Of a DNA stretch of 64,000 bases, positions 1 to 15,000 are shown in pieces. The DNA comes from G965279335 sp965279285 (GTDB lineage: Bacteria > Pseudomonadota > Gammaproteobacteria > DSM-16500). The position numbers were made by a program, and so were the translations under genes. The notes below the pieces were generated by a model. It was not told the DNA's origin and ran no database searches. It saw only the letters and a program-made list of their open reading frames with translations. The DNA lies in assembly GCA_965279285.1 (NCBI GenBank), contig OZ257148.1, positions 1,674,001 through 1,738,000 of the forward strand. The letters are read 5' to 3'. Each line of letters starts with the position of its first letter. Positions within the stretch are counted from its first letter, which is position 1.

Positions 1-3000
1 ATATCGGTCATTTAGAATCGGCGGCAGGGATAGCAGGGTTAACGAAAGTATTGTTACAGCTTCAGCATAAACAGTTAGTGCCTTCTATTCATGCTGAAGT
101 ATTAAATCCACATATCGATTTTGCCAATATCCCTTTTTATGTCCAAAGCGAGTTGGCAGAATGGAAATCAGTTGAAGGGTATCCTAGACGCGCAAGCATC
201 AGTTCTTTTGGTGCTGGAGGCGCTAATGCGTATGTGATTATCGAAGAAGCACCTGAACAAAAGCTCTCGATAGGGCAATCTAAACCTTATTATTTAATAA
301 CGCTTTCAGCCAAACATGAAGAGTCATTAAAATTAAAAGTAGGCGATTTGATTCAATATTTAATAGAGAATAAAAGTAAAGCGCGACATTTGGAATCTAT
401 TGCTTTTACATTAAATAGAGGACGAAGTCATTTCAATTATCGCATCGCATTAGTTGTTTCCACTACGGAAGAATTAATAGAAAACTTAGAGAAACAAAGC
501 TATTTCCAAGGAGATGCGAATAAAACACTGGACGATGCGGCAATTTATGAACGCGTACTCAAAGCTACATTAGAAGAGCTTAAAGCACAATCCTATCAGG
601 ATAAAAATGAATATAAAAAACAATTAGATGCTTTAGCGAATTTATATGTTAAAGGCTATGATTTAGATTGGCAGTTATTGCATCAAGGAGAGTCTCATCA
701 AAAGTTAAGTTTGCCGACATATTCATTTTTAAAGCAACGATACTGGATTCCTGTTGGTTCAGAAATTAAATTAAATTATCAGAATCAGACAATAGAAAAA
801 ATACATCCTTTTATAGATAAAAACATTTCAACATTAGAAAGCCAAGCTTTCAAAGTGCTATTCTATAAAGACCAATTTTATTTGCGTGATCATCAAATTA
901 AAGGTCAAAGTGTTTTACCAGGTGTTGTCTATCTGGAAATGGCACGCGCAGCAGGAAATCTAGCGAGTCCAAATCAATCAGTTTCAGTGATTAATGATGT
1001 GGTGTGGTCACAGCCTGTTATCGTTTTAGAAGATGTTGAAGCTGTTATTTATTTATATCCTCAACAAAATAGTAGTAAATTAAGCTATGAAATATCAACA
1101 GGAGAAGGTGAATTCAGAGCTATTCATAGCCAAGGGCAAATTGTTTTTGGTGATGAGGTAGTGAAATCAAAGGCATTACTTAATATTCATGAACTTCAAA
1201 AAAACTTATCCGAAACAATTCATAAAGAAGATTTGTATCAAAAATTCAAAACAATAGGCTTGCAATATGGCAAAACTTTTCAAGTCTTGGAATGGGTAAA
1301 AACAGATGGCAACCAAGCATTAAGTTATTTTAAATTGGCTCCTGATTTTAATTATGTCCATGAGAAAAAACAGCAATTTGGTTTGCATCCTAGCCTTTTA
1401 GACGGTGTACTGCAAACAGCTGCCGCTATCAATTTAAATAAGGATAATCAATTAGCTTTACCTTTCGGATTAGAAATACTTAAATATCATGATAGATTGC
1501 CTGAGTCGGGGTATGTGTATGTGCAAAGGCAACCATCTTCTAAAGAAGGATTATTAAAGTTTGATTTTCAGGTGACAAATGAAACTCAGGAAATATGTGT
1601 AGAAATTAAAGGGTTTACGGTAAGACAATTTTCCGAAAAACCATTGTTTCCTGAACCTAAAGTGGAAGTATTGCCGACAGTAGAAGAGATCTTAGCTTTA
1701 CCAAACCAAGCCATGACCAATGAACTTTATTCAAAAACTCTGGGCTATATAAAAGAAATAGTGTCTTTAACTTTAAAATTGCCAGTAGATCAATTAACAG
1801 AAAAAACGCCTTTTGAACAGTATGGGATTGATTCTTTAATAGTAATGAAATTAACTCGAAAATTAGAAAAGGATTTTGGAATATTACCCAAAACATTATT
1901 TTTTGAATATCAAACCCTTTCTGAATTGGCAAGTTATTTTATAAAGCAATACCAAAATATTTTGCAGTTTAAGTTTTTAAATGATCATGAAGCAAGAAAT
2001 GATAACCTAAAGCCTTTATATTTTCTTGAGTCTAACCAACCGATTTTTTCCAACCGTCTGATCGTTCGGCCTCGAAGCTCTGTTTGTTCAGAAATAAAAT
2101 CTTCACATCTTGAAACGGATATTGCGATCATTGGCTTAAGTGGAAGATATCCTCAAGCAAATAATCTAGAACAATTTTGGGAGAATCTAAAAGCGGGAAA
2201 AGATAGCGTGACAGAAATCCCAAAATCCCGTTGGGATTATGAATTATTTTATGATGCAGACAAAAGTAAATCAGGGAAAAGTTATGGGAAATGGGGCGGT
2301 TTTATAGAGGATTATGATAAATTCGATCCTTTGTTTTTTAATATTTCTCCTAAAGAAGCAGAGCTTCTCGATCCGCAAGAACGCTTATTTTTAGAAGTAG
2401 CGTGGGAAACATTAGAAGATGCAGGATATACGTCTGAATATTTACAATCATTAAGTGAACTCAACCCAGCTATTCCTAATGTAGGTGTGTTTGTAGGCGT
2501 TATGTTTGGCTTATACCAATTATATGGTGCGGAAGAAACCTTAAAGGGAAATGGTTTGGGGTTAAATTCTTCTTATGCCTCTATCGCAAATCGAGTGTCA
2601 TATTATTTAAACCTCACAGGACCTAGTATTGCAACAGATACGATGTGCTCTTCTTCATTGACTGCTATACACCTTGCTTGCAAAAGTATAAGGGATGGGG
2701 AGTGTCAAATAGCATTAGCGGGCGGTGTGAATATTACAACACATTCGAATAAGTTTTTATTATTAAGCCATAGTAAATTTCTAGCGTCAGATGGTAAATG
2801 TAAAAGCTTTGGGGAAGGAGGAGATGGTTATGTGCCAGGAGAAGGTATTGGGGCTGTATTACTCAAACCTTTATCTAAAGCGATAGAAGACGGTGATAAA
2901 ATTTATGGTGTTATAAAAAGCACTAGCATTAATCATGGTGGTAAAACGAATAGCTATACAGTTCCGAACCCTAATGCCCAAGCAAAATTAATTGAACATG

Positions 3001-6000
3001 CATTTAAGAAGGCAGATATAGAATCCAAGAGCTTAAGTTATATAGAAAGCCATGGAACAGGAACAAGCTTAGGGGATCCGATCGAAATTCGCGGATTGGT
3101 AAAAGCATTTGGAGAAGTGGAAAAACAAAGTTGTCCGATAGGATCGGTGAAATCCAATATTGGTCATTTAGAGTCTGCCGCAGGTATAGCAGCTTTAACG
3201 AAAGTTTTACTCCAGCTTCAGTATCAACAATTAGTCCCATCGATCCATTCTGAAGTATTAAATTCGCACATCGACTTTGCCAATACTCCTTTTTATGTCC
3301 AAAGAGAATTAACGGAATGGAAATCTGCGGAAGGATATCCTAGACGAGCAAGCATAAGTTCTTTTGGCGCTGGAGGTAGTAATGCGTATTTAATTATCGA
3401 AGAAGCGCCTGAGAAAATAGTTTCTCGCCAACAAGCTAAGCCCTATTATTTAATTACACTTTCAGCGAAGCATGAAGAATCATTGAAACAAAAGGTAACT
3501 GATTTAATAAATTATATTCAAATTAACCCCAATCAAAACCTTGAAGCTATTTCTTATACTTTAAATGTAGGTCGAAATCATTTTAATTATCGAATAGCTT
3601 TAGTTGCCTCTAATTCAGCAGAAGTAAAAGAAATGTTAGAAAATAAAAAATATTTACAGGGGGAGGCGAATCAAAATATTGATGATGAAGAGGTTAATTT
3701 TAAAATTTTAAAAACCACATTAGAAGAACTAAATTCTATTGAAAACCTATCGCGGTATAAGAAAAATTTAGAAGTCTTAGTGGACTTTTATATTAAAGGC
3801 TATGACATAGATTGGCAGTTATTGCATCAAGGGGAATCTCATCAAAAGATTAGTTTGCCAGCTTATCCATTTTTAAGAAAAAAATACTGGTTTTCGCCAA
3901 TGAAGGATTTCACTATCCAATATTCAAATGGTGTAAGTGAGTATGAAAAATTACATCCCTTAATTGATAAAAATATTTCGACTTTAGAAACTCAAGCATT
4001 TAAGAAAAAATTATTCAAAACAGAACCTTACCTTTCTGAGCATCAAGTGAAAGGCGAATGCATATTACCGGGTGCAGCCTTTGTTGAAATGGCTCGAGCT
4101 GCAGGTGAGCTCGCCTCACCGCATCGCTTTATTCACAAGATCCATCAAGTCACATGGATGAAACCATTGTATGTCTTGGATCTTCCTCAAGAGGTGACGA
4201 TATCGCTGTATCCTCAGGTAGAAGGCCATATTGTGTTTGAGGTAACCACATCTATACAAGAAGAAACGATTATTCATGCGCAAGGAGAATTGGAATATGG
4301 AGAAGAAAATTATACTGTTGAGCCATTAATAGCTTGGGGAAATAAAGAAAGAGTTTTAGGCAAAGCGATTAAAACACTTGAGAGAGAAAAACTATATAAA
4401 AAGTTTTCAGCTTTGGGGCTTGAGTATGGACCAGCCTTTCAAGCAACTGAATGGATTCGATCTAATCAAGACGAAGCTTTAGCTTATTACCAATTACCAG
4501 AAAACTTGAAGTCAGATTATAAAAAGTATGGATTGCATCCGAATCTTTTAGATGCTGCCTTGCAATCGATTATGGGATTAGTAGCTGATACAAATGAAAA
4601 TGAAGCAACTTTATTTTTACCATTCAAGATAGACACCCTGTTGTTAGCAGGAAATTTTCCTGAAGAGGGATACATTTATGTTCGTCATTCAGAGATGAGT
4701 GATAAATCATTGCCGAGTTATGATTTACAGGTATGGGATGAAGCAGGAAATGTTTATTTGGAAGTTCAAGGTTTTGTGTGTATGCCAGTCAGCCCTTTGT
4801 CAGCAGACAATTCCATTGTAGATGAAAAAGGAAAAGATGAGAGCTTTAATATGGAAGAAAACATAATGCGAAAAGAAATAAAAGAAGAAAAGGTTAAATT
4901 AAATTATTATCATTCTCAATGGAAAGTGGAATTTTTACCTGAGGTTACTATGGCAAATTACAGTACCATTAAAGCCTTAGGAGTGATGACCGACGATGAA
5001 CAATTAGTAGAAAATCTAAAGGTGTTATTAAAAGAAACTGCTATTATTCCTATTGGATTGAATGAAACACTGGATAACATTGAAGCTATACTCTTGAATT
5101 CTAGCCAACCATTAACGCATTTAATTATCGGTACCCGGTTATCAAAGCCTTCGGAAAATATTACAGAATATCTTCATCAAGATTTGTACCACCTATTTAA
5201 TTTATTTAAAGGATTAATGAAAGAAAAGCGTACTTCTATGTTAAAGACTTTGATGGTGTATTCCTATGAGGCTTCACGCTTGCTACCTGAAGTTATGTTG
5301 AATGGTTTCGCCAAAACTTTAAAACAAGAAAATCGCTATTATGAAATGCAAGTAATTGGTGTGGATGGAAATCAAGCTAGGCAAGCGATGGCGGCGCAAT
5401 TAATAAACGAATTTATCGCTCCCAATCAAGATGTTATTCATATTCGTTACCGTTATATGGGGACTGTTCGTCAAGTTGAAAAATATTCTTCAGTTGAAGA
5501 AGCAGAATTAAATATAAAACAAGAGATATTGCTTTTACAAAAAGAAGGCGTTTATTTAATCACAGGCGGATTAGGTGGGCTAGGATTGATTTTTGCAAAA
5601 AATTTAGCTAAGCATCATCAGGCAAAATTAATTTTAACGGGGCGTTCACTTCTTGATGAAAAGAAAAAGGCATCAATTCGAGAGTTAGAAAGTTTAGGTT
5701 CAGAGGTTTTATATTTAACTGGGGATGTAGCAGAGTTTAAGGTCGTAGACAGTTGGATATTAAAAGCCAAAGAAAAATTTGGAAAAATTAATGGCATTAT
5801 TCATAGTGCAGGGATTACACATGATTGCTTATTCTTAAGGAAATCCTGGGAAGAATTTAAAGAAGTCTTGTTGCCTAAAGTAATGGGTGTCACTGCATTA
5901 GATGAGGCGACAAAGAAAGAAACGTTAGATCTATTTGTGGTGTTTTCTTCTGTTGCTAGCTGCTTGGGTAATATGGGTCAGAGTGATTATGCAACAGCCA

Positions 6001-9000
6001 ATGCCTATTTAGATGAATTTGTAAGATGGCGAGAAGGACAAGTTAAACAAGGAAATCGTAAAGGGAAATCGCTGACTATTAATTGGCCTTTATGGGAAGA
6101 AGGTGGCATGCAAGTGGATGATGCTACGAAAAATTATCTGTTAAATAAGATGGGGATGAAATCCTTGCCAACGGCATTGGGAATAGAAGCTTTTTATCAA
6201 GGGATTCAAAGCGCAAATTCTCAGTGGGTTGTATTATATGGCGATAAGCAAAAGATTAATGCTTTATTAACCCAGCAAGAGTTATCTGAAAAAAATAGTC
6301 AAATTGAATTTTCATCAGCCATTTCAGAAAGTCATCAAGTTGTGATTTTGAATTTGATTAATCAAGATCTTAGAAAAGTGATTGGTAAAGTGATTAAATT
6401 GTCCCCTGAAGAGATCAAAGAGAAAGAAGGATTAACCACATATGGATTTGATTCTATCAGCTTTACAGAACTCTCCAATCAGCTGAAGCGAGAATTTAAT
6501 CTAGCCGTTGCACCGACGTTGTATTTTGAACATCCGACTGTTCAGGCGCTGTCCCATTACCTTTTGGAACATCATCGAAATCATTTATTAGTGCGTTATA
6601 AAGCACATATAAATAACATACAAGAAAAAATAGAAATTGATGAAAATAGAAATCTTCTTCAAATAACACACGCTCCTGCTCTTGCAGCAACAAAAAACTT
6701 TTCAAAGGTGGTAAGTCGTATTCAGCCTATGACTACTAAAGAAAGCAAAACAGATAAGAATAATATCAACTCCCATGAAATAGCCATCATTGGTATAGCG
6801 GGTATTTTTCCGGGTTCTAAAGATATAGAAGAATTTTGGCGGCATTTAGAGCAAGGAGATGTTTTAATCAGTGCTATTCCAGAAGAACGATTTAATGCCA
6901 ATGCGTATTCAATTCCAAACTGGGGTGGGTTTATTGAAGATATAGATAAATTTGATCCAGGCTTTTTTAATATTTCTCCGCGAGAAGCAGAATTAATGGA
7001 TCCACAGCAACGATTATTTTTGCAAACTGTGTGGAGAGCCATGGAATCAGCAGGTTATTCACCGGAGGTTTTTGCTGAGTATAAAACCGGATTATATGTC
7101 GGTGTTTCGTCACATGACTATTTAGATTTATTGATTCAATTAAACATTAATGAAGCCCACGTTCCGACAGGAAATGCGCATAGCGTTCTAGCCAATAGAA
7201 TATCTTATTTGTTGAATTTAACAGGTCCCAGCCAAGCTATTGATACTGCTTGTTCTAGTTCTTTAGTGGCGTTACATCAAGCAGTGAAAGCCATTCAAAC
7301 CGATGATTGCCAATTAGCTATTGTTGGAGGAGTGAATGCTTTATTGACTCCAAATTTATTTGAATCTTTCACGCAAGCAGGAATGCTATCTCCTGATGGT
7401 CGATGCAAAACCTTTGATCAATCTGCTAATGGTTATGTGAGAGGAGAAGGGGTTGGTGCTATTATTCTAAAATCGCTCCATAAAGCTTTAGAAGACAATG
7501 ATTCTATTTATGGTGTCATCAGAGGTAGCAGTGTAAATCATGGTGGTCATGTAAATACTCTGACAGCGCCTAATCCCAATGCTCAAGCCGAATTAATTAT
7601 TCAAGCGTATGAAAGAGGCAATATAAAACCGGAAGAAGTGAGTTATATTGAAACGCATGGCACAGGCACGAGTTTAGGGGATCCGATTGAAATAAATGGC
7701 TTAAAAAAAGCGTTTAAAGAATTAAATCCCCACTTAGAAAATCATTATTGTGCTTTAGGAGCAGTGAAAGCAAACATAGGACATTTAGAAGCTGCTGCGG
7801 GGATTGCAGGCATAATTAAAGTGTTATTAATGCTAAAATACAAACAAATTCCGCCACAAGCAAATTTCTACGACTTGAATTCTTATATTGATTTAGAAAA
7901 TTCGCCTTTTTATATCCCTATTGATAACCAAGCAAAACCATGGGAAATAACAAATAACAAAAATATAAATAAAAAAAGAATTGCAGGAATTAGTTCATTT
8001 GGGTTTGGCGGAGCAAATGCGCATGTGGTGATAGAAGAAGGGCCGGAGCGCACTCCTTTTAATCAATCGTCTAAGCCATATTATTTAATTACGCTATCCG
8101 CTAAGTATGAAGATTCATTATTACAAAAAATTAATGACTTGATTAGCTATTTAACAGGAAATGCAAATTTATCCAACATTGAAGGAATGTCTTATACGCT
8201 AAATACGGGCCGAGTTCATTTTAATCATCGATTGGCATTGGTGGTGTCAAATACAAAAGAATTAAAAGAAAATTTGGAAAAGCAGAAATATTTTCGAGGA
8301 GATGTCAATAAAAAACCCGATGATGTAGCGATATATAAACAAGTGTTAAAAACAATTATGGAGGGATGGAGGTCGAATCAATTTGGAGATATTCATGATT
8401 ACCGAGAAAAACTAGAAGCATTAGCTAATCTTTATGTTAAAGGCTATGATTTAGACTGGAATTTATTACATGAAGGTGAGTTTCATCAAAAAATCAGTTT
8501 GCCGACATATCCATTTTTGCAACAGCGATATTGGGTGCCTAGTGTGTTTAAAGCAATGCCAGGTCCTTCATATTCAATAATAGAAAAATTACATCCCTTA
8601 ATTGATAAGAATGTCTCGACATTGAAGAGTCAAGCTTTTATGGCTTTATTGAATAAAGCTCAATTCTATCTGCGGGATCATCAGGTCAAGGGAGAAGCTG
8701 TTTTGCCGGGTGTAGCTTATTTAGAAATGGCGCGTGCAGCAGGCAATTTAGCTAATCCAGGCGAATTTATCACAACCATTAATCATGTGGTGTGGTCACA
8801 ACCTATTGTAGTTTCAGGCAATGTCGAGGCTGTTATTTGTTTATATCCTCAACAAACGCATAACAAATTAACGTATGAAATATCAACAGGAGAAGATGAA
8901 AGAAAAATTATTCATAGCCAAGGAGAGGTTGTATTTGATGATGGGATATTAAAAGCAAAAACATTATTAAATATTGATGATCTCCAAAGAAATTTAACTC

Positions 9001-12000
9001 GAATTATTACTAAAGAAAATTTATATCAAGAATTCAGAGAGAGGGGTTTGGAATATGGTAAAACATTCCAAACATTAGAATGGATAAAGACAGATGGCAA
9101 AGAAGCTTTAAGCTATTTTAAATTATCAAAAGATTTAAATTCTGACAAAGAGCAATTTGATTTACACCCTAGTATTTTAGATGGCGTATTACAAACATCA
9201 GCAGCAATGCTTTTTGATAAAGAAAAGCTATTATTCTTACCCTTCGGATTAAATAGTCTTAAATTTTATAATCGATTACCAGAATCAGGGTATGTGTATG
9301 TGCAAAGGCAATCATCTTCTAAAGAAGGGTTGTTAAAGTTTGATTTTCAGGTGACAAATGAAACTCAGGAAATATGTGTAGAAATGAAAGGGTTTATGGT
9401 AAGACAATTTTCCCCCAAACCATTGTTTCCTGAACTTAAAACAGAATTATTGTCGACAGCGGAAGAGGTTTTAGCTTTACCAAGCCAGGGTGTTACCACT
9501 GAAATTTATTTGAAAACTCTGGGCTATATAAAAGAAATAGTGTCTTTAACTTTAAAATTACCGATAGAACAATTAACAGAAACAACGCCTTTTGAACAGT
9601 ATGGAATTGACTCTATATTAATCATGAATGTAACCCGAGAGTTAGAAAAAGATTTTGGCGTATTACCCAAAACCTTATTCTTTGAGTATCAAACTTTATC
9701 AGATTTAACAAGCTATTTCATTCAACAATATTCCGTTGTTTTAGAAGGCAAATTTCAGAAACAAGATAAAGACTCTAGAGATGAGCAATTTCTCACAAAG
9801 CCGATAGCAAATTTACAACAATCTAGAATGGTGGCGTCCTCTTTACAGTCTCGCTTTGTTTCTTTATCAGATAAGAAGCCAGATAGAAAACTGGATGTTA
9901 ATCAGACTGTCTTTGATATTGCCGTCATTGGTTTAAGCGGAAGGTATCCTGACGCCAATAATGTGGAGCAATTTTGGGAGAACTTAAAAGCCGGAAAAGA
10001 TAGCATTGTCGAAATTCCTAAAGTGCGCTGGAATCATGAACTTTATTTTGATAATGATAAATCCAAGCCAGGAAAAGTCTATAGCAAATGGGGCGGCTTT
10101 ATTGACGACTATGATAAATTTGATCCCTTATTTTTTAATATTTCACCGAAAGAAGCAGAGCTTTTGGATCCGCAGGAACGTTTATTCCTGGAAGTCGCTT
10201 GGCAGACACTGGAAGATGCAGGTTATGCTCCGGAAAACTTAGGTCAAGGCTATGCTGCGTCGGATAACGCGGTGGGAGTATTTGTTGGTGTAATGTATGG
10301 CCCTTATCAACTTTATAGTGCCGATGCTACCCTTAAAGGGTTGCCGCTTGTAGCCAGTTCTTCTTATGCCTCAATAGCTAATCGGGTATCGTACTACCTT
10401 AATCTGCATGGCCCCAGCTTAGCGGTTGATACGATGTGCTCTTCTTCATTAACAGCTATTCATTTAGCTTGCAAAAGTTTGCAAGATGGAGAATGCCAAG
10501 TCGCATTAGCAGGTGGCGTCAATATTACTTCTCATCCAGATAAATATTTACTGCTCAGTCAAGGTAAGTTTTTAGCGAGTGACGGTAAATGTAAGAGCTT
10601 TGGAGAAGGTGGCGATGGTTATGTGCCGGGAGAGGGGGTAGGAGCAGTGTTACTTAAGTCCTTGTCTAAAGCACTTGAGGATAATGATACCATTTATGGG
10701 GTGATTAAAGGCTCAAGCATTAATCATGGCGGTAAAGTTAATAGCTATACGGTGCCTAATCCCATTGCGCAAGGTGAACTGATCTTAGACGCACTACAAA
10801 GAGCTAATATATCGCCAGAAAGTATCAATTATCTTGAAGCCCATGGAACAGGTACAAGCTTGGGTGATCCGATTGAAATTAGAGGTTTAGCTAGAGCTTT
10901 TGGGGATGTAGAAAAACAAAGTTGTCCTATAGGATCGGTTAAATCTAATATTGGACATTTAGAATCTGCAGCAGGCATAGCAGCATTAACCAAAGTCTTA
11001 CTGCAACTACAATATAAACAATTAGTGCCTTCGATTCATTCTGAAGTCTTAAATCCGCATATTGATTTTGCGAATACCGCATTTTATGTACAAAGAGAAC
11101 TGGGTGAATGGAATGCAAAGCCAGGCTATCTAAGACAAGCTGGGATCAGCTCTTTTGGTGCTGGAGGCAGTAATGCGCATTTAATTATCGAAGAAGCGCC
11201 AGAACGACCTGAAATAGTGTCTGAAAATAAGCCATATTATTTGATCACCTTATCAGCTAAACAAGAAGAGGTATTAAAGCAGCGGCTCATGGATTTATTA
11301 GGCTGGACTATTAAACATAAAGATAATTCAAACTTAGCAGACGTTAGCTATACATTAAATGTAGGACGAAGCCATTTTGCGTGGCGATGTGCATTGGTGG
11401 TCAGTAGCTTTGCAGAGTTAGCAGAGAAGCTTGAACAATTACAGAACCAGAAAAAAGTGCCAGGTTGTTATTTAGGTAATGCTAGTAAAGAACCGGATGA
11501 TAAAGCAATTTATACAAAAGTGTTAAAGGGCATTATAGAAGACCTTAAATTACAAGATTATGCAGATCCTATAGTTTATAAAGAAAATTTAGAATCGTTA
11601 GCTAACCTGTATATAAAAGGGTGTGCGCTAGATTGGCAATTACTGCATCAAGACGAAGCCAAGCGCAAGGTAAATTTACCTGCCTACCCTTTTTTGAAAG
11701 AACGATATTGGATTCAAAACTCTAATGTAAATAAAGAACACCAGCCGGAAAATTGGGATAATTCAGGTAATCAATCTGAGCACTCTAGCTTGGCCTTATA
11801 TGAGCCTCGCTGGCAAGTACAAGAAGCAATTAAAACAACGCATATCAGCCTAGTACTAGCTCTAGGTGCTAATGTGGATCAGGTAGAAGCGTTGCAAGCT
11901 ACTCTCCAGTGTCCAGTAATAAGTCAATCATTAGGGAATATTGCGATTGAGCAATTGCCACAAGAACTGTCACATATTATATATGTAGCTTCAAGTGAAA

Positions 12001-15000
12001 AGGCGAGTGAAGATGCACAGGATATCTTTGAATTAACACAAGGTATTATGCGCTGCAAGCGCTATAAGAACATGAGCTTAGTTTACATCACCACGTACAG
12101 AGATGAACTAATACCTTTTGGTGCAATGGTTAATGGCTTAGCTAAAACGATAGTGCTTGAACATCCGGGCTATCATTACAAAGTAGTACAAATAACTGAT
12201 AGTCATGCTAATAGTTGGGCTGAAAAAATAAGCGTTGAACTACAATCTGAAATTAAAAATGAAGGGGCAATACGCTATGAGCAGGACAACCGCTACGTTA
12301 AGCAATTAGCACGCATCGACAGTAGTCTAGTTACTCAAGAAGCTAGTTTACCTTTACGTCAGAATGGTGTGTATCTTATTACTGGCGGATTAGGTGGCCT
12401 GGGGCTAATTTTTGCTGAGCACTTAGCCAAGCAATATCAAGCGAAGCTCATATTAACAGGACGCTCAGCCTTAGATACAGAAAAAGAGACTGCTTTAAAT
12501 AAACTGAGAGGTTTAGGCAGTGAGGTGTTATATGTAAGTGGTGACATAGCCCACGAAGAAGAAGTAAAAGTTATCATTCAGCAAGCTAAGAACAAATTTG
12601 GGAATATCCATGGCATTATTCACAGCGCTGGTATAATTAAAGATAGCTTGCTAGTGAATAAAAGTATCGAGCATTTCAAACAGGTGCTAGCGCCAAAAGT
12701 ACAAGGAACGGTGAATCTAGATAAAGCAACCCAAGAAGAAGCTTTAGATTTTATAGTGCTTTTTTCTTCTATAGCGAGTGTTCTAGGTAGTATTGGACAA
12801 TGTGATTATGCTAGCGCTAATGCGTTTATGGACGCCTTTGCGCATTGGCGTAATAGTCAGGTGGAGCAGGGCAAATGCCTTGGCAAAACACTTTCTATCA
12901 ATTGGCCGTTATGGGCAGAAGGGGGTATGAAAATAGATCCTTCTCTCCAATCTTTGCTAATTGAGCAGGTAGGCTTAGTGCCGTTAACCACGCTAAATGG
13001 TTTGCATGCGATGGAGTGTCTACTCATACTTCCAGTGTCTGATGCTGTCGTTGTTCAAGGCGATACCACAAAGTTCGAGCACTATTGTAAGCTGAGTACA
13101 GTTAGCACTTCTAAGATCGATGATCAGGTTTTATTATTATCAGATAGGCAGCCAGAACTTTTAAGCTCTACTAAAGACTGGCTTAGATCAACTTTTGCTG
13201 AGCTACTTAAACTTAATATTGCAAAGCTAGATGATACAACTTCATTAAGTGATTACGGAGCCGATTCTGTCCTTTTCACTGCATATGCAAATACTATCAG
13301 CCGCTATTTAGCCGTTGAGTTTACGCCAGCTCAATTCTATGTGTATTCTAATATTGAGCAGCTCGCTGAGTACTTACTTGATAAACATATCAATAATCTC
13401 GCAGCACACTTTGCTACGCAGCAAAGTGAAAGTGCAATTGTTAAAACCAATACCATAGCAAAGACAAATCCACCTTTGCAAACGCCAATTATTAAAGTGC
13501 AACAACAGTCTTCAGACGATCTAGAGCCGATCGCTATCATTGGCATGTATGGTCTTTTGCCACAATCCAATGACTTAGATTCATTTTGGCAGCACTTAGT
13601 TTCAGGGAATGATTTAATTACTGAAGTACCTAAAGAACGATGGGATTGGCAATTATATTATGATTCTACAAGTGGGAAAAAGGATAAAACCAATTCTAAA
13701 TGGGGAGGGTTTATTCCCGATGTAGATAAATTTGACGCAGCTTTTTTTAACATATCACCCCGTGAAGCCGAATTGATGGATCCGCAGCATCGGTTATTTT
13801 TACAAACCGTATGGCATACGCTGGAAGCTGCAGGATATGATCCTGAATCGACGAAAGGAACTAATACGGGATTGTTTGTTGGCGTTCAATTCAATGAGTA
13901 TCAAGACCTCGTTAGTCAAAACGGCATTTCAGATGCTTATGCGGCTACTGGAAACGCACATGCCATGCTGGCTAATCGAGTTTCATTTATACTGGATTGG
14001 CATGGACCGAGTGAAGCTATTGATACGGCTTGCTCTAGTGCCTTGGTAGCGCTTCATCATGCTATCCAAGCCATTCATTCCAATGAATGTGAGCTAGCAG
14101 TGGCCGGTGGTGTAAGTTTGATGCTAAGCCCCAAAACGTTCATTGGAACCTCGCAAATGGGAGTTTTATCGCCACAGGGTAGATGTCGAACTTTTGATGA
14201 AGGAGCCGATGGTTATGTCAAAGGGGAAGGAGTAGGCGCTTTTTTGTTAAAACCCTATTCTAAAGCCCAAGCAGATGGCGATATGATTCTTGGGGTTATT
14301 CGATCGAGTGTTGTCAAGCACGGTGGAAAAGCGCAATCGTTAACTGCGCCTAATGCTAGAGTGCAAAGTGAATTACTGGTAAAAGCTTATCAGCAAGCCA
14401 AACTTCCTATTGAAACTATTACCTATATTGAAACGCATGGGACAGGAACTAAGCTTGGTGATCCAGCGGAAATTGAAGGGCTGAAGCTTGCCTTCCAAAA
14501 ACTTAATATTCAAAAAGGTGTTCAACCTTTTTGTGGCTTGGGCTCAGTTAAAACTAACGTCGGACATTTAGAGCCAGCTGCAGGTGTTGCGAGTGTCATC
14601 AAAACTTTATTAGCCATGCAACATGGGCAGTTACCTGCAAACGTGCATTTCCAACAAGTTAATACACATATTCAATTAGATAAAAGTCCCTTTTATATAG
14701 TAGCGAAAACCCAGCCATGGCTTCGATTAAAAAATGCAGCAGGCGATGAAGTTCCACGGCGAGCAGGCGTAAGCTCTTTTGGTTTTGGAGGTAGTTATGC
14801 CCACGTGGTGTTAGAGGAAGCACCTGCAAAGCCATTGTTAACTATGCCAATAAAACCTTACTATCTTATTGCTCTCTCAGCCAAACATCCTGATTCTCTA
14901 GCTCAAAAAATTCAGGATTTGGCAGGTTGGTTAACATGTCATCCAGACAGCTCAATTGAAGCAATTAGCTATACCCTTAATACGAGAAGAAGCCATTTTG

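Noticed and set aside
51..53. TTG at base 51 as the start of the PKS gene
   Set aside because: The same frame is open from base 3 and encodes the conserved end of a KS (IGHLESAAGIAG), so the gene starts outside the window.
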